DNA of 36,868 nt from the NCBI GenBank assembly GCA_024280015.1, contig JAJRQY010000003.1, positions 1 through 36,868 on the forward strand. Reading direction: 5' to 3'. A program made the translations under genes and the position numbers. This document shows positions 32,800-36,868 of the stretch, piece after piece (the first letter of the stretch is position 1; the number at the start of each line of letters is the position of its first letter). This DNA is from Actinomycetes bacterium (GTDB taxonomy: Bacteria; Actinomycetota; Acidimicrobiia; Acidimicrobiales; SZUA-35). Below the pieces are notes generated by a model, which had not been told where the DNA came from, did no database searches, and saw nothing but the letters and a program-made list of their open reading frames with translations.

Positions 32800-32876
32800 G
32801 GTGTTAGCTCTCGTGGCAGCGTGAGCTCTCGTGGCAGCGTGAGCTCTCGTAGCATTGTGAGCCCTCGTGGAGCCAT
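32796..32876 (-). CDS. Leader peptide with LPRELT repeats, coupled to the permease start
   Basis: This is a 26-codon ORF from the ATG at 32876 to the TGA at 32796. A strong ribosome site (GGGAGAG) lies seven bases upstream of the ATG. The peptide is made of near-repeats, APRGLT, MLRELT, LPRELT, LPRELT, ending in Pro. Its TGA shares bases with the GTG of the first permease. It is too short for usual gene finders. Translational coupling or attenuation is inferred. It holds no runs of one rare codon, so classic amino-acid attenuation is not obvious. Confidence 0.6.
   Translation of the reverse strand: MAPRGLTMLRELTLPRELTLPRELTP
32804..32875. repeat. Four imperfect 18-bp tandem repeats
   Basis: The units TTAGCTCTCGTGGCAGCG, TGAGCTCTCGTGGCAGCG, TGAGCTCTCGTAGCATTG and TGAGCCCTCGTGGAGCCA follow without gaps. 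The 18-bp period is a multiple of three and keeps the leader-peptide frame, encoding six residues per unit. Confidence 0.85.
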
Positions 32877-33029
32877 TATTGTCTCTCCCAAAATCAAGCT
32901 GACGGCACGAGGCAGCGTTGCCGAATTTCTAACCCTGTTCGCCAATACTGTGGCTTCAACATCTTGTTGCAGCAAGTCGAACGGAAAACTATTCTGATCA
33001 AGCCTGCCTGAGACTATTTCCGACATCCC

Positions 33030-34328
33030 TCAGACCTGGCCCAACTCTCGAATCACGCCGACCAGCAGCGGCACCGCGGCACAGAGGTCCGAGGTTTCCA
33101 TAGCCTCATCAGGATTGTGAGAGCCGTTGCTGTTCCGAACGAAAATCATTCCAACATCGACGCCAGCGCTAGCCAGAGCTGCCGCATCGTGGCCAGCCCC
33201 ACTGGGCAGAGCAACGATCGGTTGACCGAGGCCTTGCGCCACTCCCACAATCATGGAGACCATCTCACTAGCGATGACGGCTGGGGCGGTCTCGATCATG
33301 GTCCCAAAGTCGACCTGCAGGCCGCGCCGCCCTGCAATATCTGCTGCGGTGTCAAGAACCCAACGGTCAAATCGTTCGAGAGTGGAATGCTCGACTGAGC
33401 GGATATCCAGTGATGTTTTGACTGCTCCTGGGATACTGGTCACCCCATGGCGGAGCGGGTCCGTTGACAGTATTCCACTGGTCATAACCAGATCTGCACC
33501 CGCCTGTTGCTCACTGATCCACTCTTGCTCAATCGCCTGGATCCATTCCGAGACACCAAGAACCGCGTCGTGGCGCAACGTCCGAGGTACCGCGCCCGAA
33601 TGGCCAAACTCACCCGACCAACGAATGTCGGAATAGCGGCGGTTGCCTCGAATCCCGGTCACTGCTCCCAAGGCCACGCCCTGACTCAACAGATCAGGCC
33701 CCTGCTCGATATGCACCTCAATAAAGTGACCGATCGAGCCGACGTCCACTAGAGGAGTTTGTCCTTCGATCTTGGCCATATCCGCACCGGCGGAGGTCAT
33801 GACCTCACCCAGCGACAGATTCGACTCGGGTGACCGAGAAGCCAGCATGTCGGCCTCCAGATGCCCAACCAGGGCCCGAGAGCCGGCATAGCAAGTTCCG
33901 AACCAGGCGCTCTCTTCGCCCCGAAAGGCCACAACCGCAACGGTCCGAGCAAGAGCCGGGCCACGCTGCAGTTCCCGCAAGGTCAACAAGCCCGCAACCA
34001 CGCCAGCCGCCCCATCGAAGTTGCCTCCGTTGCGAACCGAATCCAGATGCGATCCGGTCACGATCATTGGCTCATCGGGGTGAGTGCCTGGCAGCTGGAC
34101 CCAGGTATTGAGGGCTTCATCAGTGCGAACGACCATGCCAGTTTCTTCGCCAAAACGGGCCAGGATGCCGTGGGCCGCTCCTTCTGCTGCCCCATAGCTC
34201 GGACGAGTAACCCCGAGCCCATCGACTGAAACGGATCGAATCGCGTCCAGCATCGCTTCGGCCAGCAAAATCCGTGCGGCATTGTCTGAAGTTGAACCAT
34301 CTTCGGTCAAGTCGGTCGAATCAGTCAT
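33030..34328 (-). CDS. M20-family N-carbamoyl-amino-acid hydrolase / ureidopropionase-like amidohydrolase
   Basis: This is a 432-residue protein. Metal ligands of the M20 dinuclear centre are visible: His94 in TGSHLDSVRNGG, Asp105 in NFDGAAG, the Glu pair 138-139 in FRGEESAWFG and His206 in HIEQGP, with a late His in NSNGSHNPDEAM. This set marks the HyuC/AllC subgroup that hydrolyses N-carbamoyl-amino acids, beta-ureidopropionate or allantoate. The start overlaps the pyrD stop by four bases. Position in a pyrimidine operon suggests a ureido product of pyrimidines as substrate, but allantoate cannot be excluded. Confidence 0.88.
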   Translation of the reverse strand: MTDSTDLTEDGSTSDNAARILLAEAMLDAIRSVSVDGLGVTRPSYGAAEGAAHGILARFGEETGMVVRTDEALNTWVQLPGTHPDEPMIVTGSHLDSVRNGGNFDGAAGVVAGLLTLRELQRGPALARTVAVVAFRGEESAWFGTCYAGSRALVGHLEADMLASRSPESNLSLGEVMTSAGADMAKIEGQTPLVDVGSIGHFIEVHIEQGPDLLSQGVALGAVTGIRGNRRYSDIRWSGEFGHSGAVPRTLRHDAVLGVSEWIQAIEQEWISEQQAGADLVMTSGILSTDPLRHGVTSIPGAVKTSLDIRSVEHSTLERFDRWVLDTAADIAGRRGLQVDFGTMIETAPAVIASEMVSMIVGVAQGLGQPIVALPSGAGHDAAALASAGVDVGMIFVRNSNGSHNPDEAMETSDLCAAVPLLVGVIRELGQV

Positions 34329-35314
34329 GGCGCTACTTCCATGTCACTGGCCGAAGTAGCCCCAGCAGTCTTAACCGCACCAACAAGTTCACTCACCGAT
34401 CTGACCTCCTGCTCGAGGCAGTAGCTGACTAGTTCATCTTCAATCCGCTCCAGAGCTGTCGGGTCGACAAAGGAGACGGTGCCGACCTGGACCCCACTGG
34501 CTCCAGCCAGCAAGTACTCCGCAACATCGTGACCAGATTGGATGCCGCCACAACCAATAATGGGAATGTCCAGCCGCAACGCACACTGGTAGACCATTCG
34601 AACAATGATGGGTTTGATGGCCGGGCCACTCAAGCCGCCCATGACATTGCCAAGCGATGGCTCCCTCGTGATGGGATCAATACTCATGGCCAAGATGGTG
34701 TTGGCCACCACCACAGCATCGGCTCCAGCCTCCTGAGCAGCCATTCCGATGTCGCCGACCTCGGCCGTATTCGGTGTGAGTTTGGCCCACAAAGGCAGGC
34801 TCGTTGCTTGCCGGGCCTGAGCAACGACGGCGGCAGTCGCCGAGGTACTCATGGCAAAGGCCTTCCCGTCAGCCTCGATATTTGGGCAAGAAACGTTCAG
34901 CTCGATTGCGGCAACGCCGGGAACCGAGAGGGCTTCAGTCATCTCGCCAAACTGAGCGACCGTGTCCGCAGAGATGCTCACAACAACCGGTGCTCCGAAC
35001 TCAAGATAGATCGGCAGCACTTCGCTCAAGAACTGTCGGTATCCGCCGCCGGGCAAGCCAATGGAGTTGAGCATTCCTTCCGCGGTTTCGCTCACCCGCG
35101 GCACTGGGTTGCCAGAACGCTCATCATAGGTCGTCGTCTTCAACACCAAGGCACCGAGCCGGTCAACCGCGATCACCTGATCCATCTCCGAAGAGAACGT
35201 CCCCGATGCTGGCATGATCGGGGTTCGCATCGGTACCCCACCACAGGTGACTGCCAGATCGACAAGGAACTCGCCCTCGGGTGTCGCTGCAACTCGACTA
35301 CCGTGATCGTTCAT
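34325..35314 (-). CDS. pyrD: Dihydroorotate dehydrogenase, class 1B catalytic subunit
   Basis: This FMN enzyme oxidises dihydroorotate to orotate, passing electrons to PyrK and NAD. It has 329 residues from the ATG at 35314, whose ATGA overlaps the pyrK stop; a longer frame back to 35377 is not needed. Motifs include PIMPASGTFSSEMDQVIAVD, LVLKTTTYDERSGNPVPRVS, the catalytic-Cys loop ELNVSCPNIEADGKAF, GGLSGPAIKPIIVRMVYQ and IIGCGGIQSGHDVAEYLLAG. Class 1B is supported by the Cys base and by the adjacent pyrK. Confidence 0.95.
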   Translation of the reverse strand: MNDHGSRVAATPEGEFLVDLAVTCGGVPMRTPIMPASGTFSSEMDQVIAVDRLGALVLKTTTYDERSGNPVPRVSETAEGMLNSIGLPGGGYRQFLSEVLPIYLEFGAPVVVSISADTVAQFGEMTEALSVPGVAAIELNVSCPNIEADGKAFAMSTSATAAVVAQARQATSLPLWAKLTPNTAEVGDIGMAAQEAGADAVVVANTILAMSIDPITREPSLGNVMGGLSGPAIKPIIVRMVYQCALRLDIPIIGCGGIQSGHDVAEYLLAGASGVQVGTVSFVDPTALERIEDELVSYCLEQEVRSVSELVGAVKTAGATSASDMEVAP

Positions 35315-36231
35315 ACCAGCACCTGTTTGAGCGCAAAGACGGGGCCTTCGCAGCACACCCGCTTGCTCTTGGTCCACTCGCCCTGCGTCTGCTGGTCATC
35401 TGACCCTGCATTCCGCTCAGCGGTAGTGGGAATCCGAACGTCAACAACGCAGGCATGACACATTCCAAGCCCGCACGCCATCCGCTGCTCAAGAGCAATC
35501 TGGCTGAACACATTGGTGAGGCTAGGAAGCTGATTCAGCATGGCCGCAACCCGCTTGCTACCACAGGTGTAGACCGCTCCAATTGCACATCCTTGATTGG
35601 CCACGTTGATCAGTTGCCCCAGGTTCGCCATCCCACTGGACTCCTCGGATGCAGGATCCACGGAGTCATAGACCGGCATCACGGTCACCCCAGTCCGCTC
35701 AAATGGGTCCAGACCGACGGCGGCTTCTGGGCTACGAAAACTGCAAATGGCGGTGACTGCTATCTGCTGATCAGCCAATTGGGAGACAAGGGGCCCCATG
35801 GTCGCCAGGCCTGCCCCGCGAGCAACTATCAGCGCATGGCTGGTGTGCTCGGGCACGGAAAAGCCGACCCCAAGAGGACCAAAGAGGTCCAGTTCGTCTC
35901 CTGTTCTCAACGTGGCGAGTCCCGCTGTACCCACGCCCGTGACCTTGTAGAGGAAATCAACGGTTCTGGCTTCGCGGTCGACCGCGTACACGCTCATCGG
36001 TCGACGCAGGTAGGACCGGCCCTGCCCAAGTCGCCCGCCAGCGTCCGGGCAGTCAAGATGAAAGAACTGGCCTGGCTTGGCCCCGACGTGTTCGCCCTCA
36101 CCAACAACGCGTAGGTGCCAATAGCCGTCGCCGACGATCTGGTTGAAAAGAACAGCCGCCATATGAGCTGATGGAATTGGACTCACCTTCCCGGTCACAC
36201 GGTTTTGTCTACGAGTTACTTTTTCTGACAA
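35311..36231 (-). CDS. pyrK: Dihydroorotate dehydrogenase electron-transfer subunit PyrK
   Basis: This FAD and [2Fe-2S] subunit transfers electrons from PyrD to NAD. It has up to 306 residues. The FAD motif LRRPMSVYAV and the following YKVTGVGTAGLATLRTGDEL and FGPLGVGF are typical. The iron-sulfur cysteines lie in MACGLGMCHACVVDV and KRVCCEGPVF. The loop between the third and fourth Cys is longer than usual (about 28 residues). The frame opens with a TTG at 36231; GTG codons at 36198 and 36186 are alternatives, so the start is uncertain by up to 15 residues. Confidence 0.93.
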   Translation of the reverse strand: MSEKVTRRQNRVTGKVSPIPSAHMAAVLFNQIVGDGYWHLRVVGEGEHVGAKPGQFFHLDCPDAGGRLGQGRSYLRRPMSVYAVDREARTVDFLYKVTGVGTAGLATLRTGDELDLFGPLGVGFSVPEHTSHALIVARGAGLATMGPLVSQLADQQIAVTAICSFRSPEAAVGLDPFERTGVTVMPVYDSVDPASEESSGMANLGQLINVANQGCAIGAVYTCGSKRVAAMLNQLPSLTNVFSQIALEQRMACGLGMCHACVVDVRIPTTAERNAGSDDQQTQGEWTKSKRVCCEGPVFALKQVLV

Positions 36232-36252
36232 CTCGAGGAGTGGGACGGGTTA

Positions 36253-36591
36253 CTAGCCGTAGACCAGATCACCTGCGGACCCCAAGAGGGTCAGCAGACT
36301 AGACCGTGCTCCCAGGAGAAGCGAACGGCTCGCGTCGGGATCTTCGTCGGCCATTGCTGGACCGAGTTCCTTGATCACAAAGTGTTGCAGATCGGCAACC
36401 ACCGACTCTCGCACCGCGCCGTCGTCACCCCAGCACGAAGCAATGATGTCCAAGCATTCCGAGACGATACAGAAGCGCACATCACCAGTGAGGTAACACG
36501 TGTCCTTGGTATCAGAAGACAGATGGTTCAGATGGCTAGCGGGAACCGCGTTGAATCCATCGCGAAGAAAATCATCGAGCGCCTTCACCAA
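36253..36591 (-). CDS. Conserved-position hypothetical protein between pyrE and pyrK
   Basis: This is a 112-residue protein opening with TTG at 36591 or GTG at 36588. It is mostly helical in composition (KALDDFLRDGFNAVPASHLN, ECLDIIASCWGDDGAVRESV, SRSLLLGARSSLLTLLGSAG) with three cysteines and no signal peptide. It fills the space between pyrE and pyrK with about 20-25 bases on each side, which argues that it is a real operon member. I do not recognise the family. Confidence 0.6.
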   Translation of the reverse strand: MVKALDDFLRDGFNAVPASHLNHLSSDTKDTCYLTGDVRFCIVSECLDIIASCWGDDGAVRESVVADLQHFVIKELGPAMADEDPDASRSLLLGARSSLLTLLGSAGDLVYG

Positions 36592-36616
36592 CTTGGCCTA
36601 GCTACATGCACTTGCC

Positions 36617-36868
36617 TCACGGCGCAAGAACCGGCTCCATGCCGAAATCGACATAGGTTGCGACGGGAAGATAGGGAATACCCCGCTCGGCCAGTACGGC
36701 TCCGGCGCTGGCTCCACGATCGATAAGGGTCGTTGCCGCAACGACTGTGGCGCCAGTTTCTTCAATGGTGTCAATGGCCTTGAACAGCGAGCCTCCGGTG
36801 CTGACAACGTCTTCGACAACCAGCACTCTCATTCCCGGTGACAGGACGGTTCCTTCAATCTGGCGAGC
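36617..36868 (-). CDS. pyrE: Orotate phosphoribosyltransferase, 5' end outside the window
   Basis: The visible frame continues to the right edge without a start. It encodes ARQIEGTVLSPGMRVLVVED followed by VVSTGGSLFKAIDTIEETGA, which contains the PRPP-binding loop (VVEDVVSTGGS) of type I phosphoribosyltransferases. The rest (ERGIPYLPVATYVDFG) is typical of the PyrE C-terminus. The enzyme joins orotate and PRPP to give OMP. It precedes pyrK and pyrD on the same strand, so a pyr operon is likely. Confidence 0.9.
   Translation of the reverse strand, partial: ARQIEGTVLSPGMRVLVVEDVVSTGGSLFKAIDTIEETGATVVAATTLIDRGASAGAVLAERGIPYLPVATYVDFGMEPVLAP

Overview
The window looks like an actinobacterial chromosome with moderately high GC, and Acidimicrobiia is a reasonable guess. 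The evidence is the syntenic housekeeping block (mreBC, ndk, folC-clpX-clpP-tig), many GTG starts, likely leaderless promoters and an actinobacterial style of secreted protein (DUF4214, excalibur, DUF1707). The taxonomic call is inference. No 16S or other marker gene is present.

Layout. (1) Positions 1-8363 are a minus-strand core block: the 3'-incomplete mreC with a Gly-Ser-Asp-Gly-Ala repeat tail, mreB, ndk, a strange Flp-pilin-like/Ala-Glu helix/ricin-like surface protein, folC, clpX, clpP and tig. (2) Positions 8584-16828 hold an intact tRNA-Pro(UGG) gene and an integrated element of about 8.2 kb. A perfect 47-bp direct repeat of the tRNA 3' end (8614-8660 and 16782-16828) marks its ends. 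Paired 11-bp-spaced CGTGCAAC motifs lie just inside both ends, and a tyrosine integrase sits next to the left end. The cargo is a lipoprotein, an RTX-repeat remnant, a decayed membrane protein, a truncated HEAT/DUF4132 protein, a small HTH protein, a HigBA-like toxin-antitoxin pair with a perfect 32-bp palindromic operator, a bacterial PH-like membrane protein and an orphan ribbon-helix-helix protein. (3) Positions 16831-25870 are accessory chromosome. They contain two genes that both lost their 5' ends at one junction, a frameshifted membrane-anchored protein, a large lipoprotein, a MazEF-like pair, two secreted DUF4214 proteins (one with an HNH-type nuclease domain, one with an excalibur domain), a DUF1707 protein and an ECF sigma/anti-sigma pair. 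(4) Positions 26120-28028 are an acyltransferase and a BMP-family lipoprotein on the plus strand. (5) Positions 28056-36868 are minus strand: pyrE (5' end outside the window), an unknown 112-residue protein, pyrK, pyrD and an M20 carbamoylase-type amidohydrolase, followed by a complete BMP-type nucleoside ABC transporter (two permeases, binding protein, double ATPase). This transporter is preceded by a tiny repeat-encoded leader peptide that overlaps the first permease start codon.

How the genes fit together. The right end combines pyrimidine synthesis, a possible ureido/carbamoyl salvage enzyme and nucleoside uptake. The island is a decaying but structurally complete integrative element stabilised by toxin-antitoxin functions. 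The features least covered by standard annotation are the pilin-lectin protein, the LPRELT leader peptide, the three-frame pseudogene upstream of DUF4132, and the shared promoter geometry of the small regulators (a -10 box 6-7 nt before the start codon).
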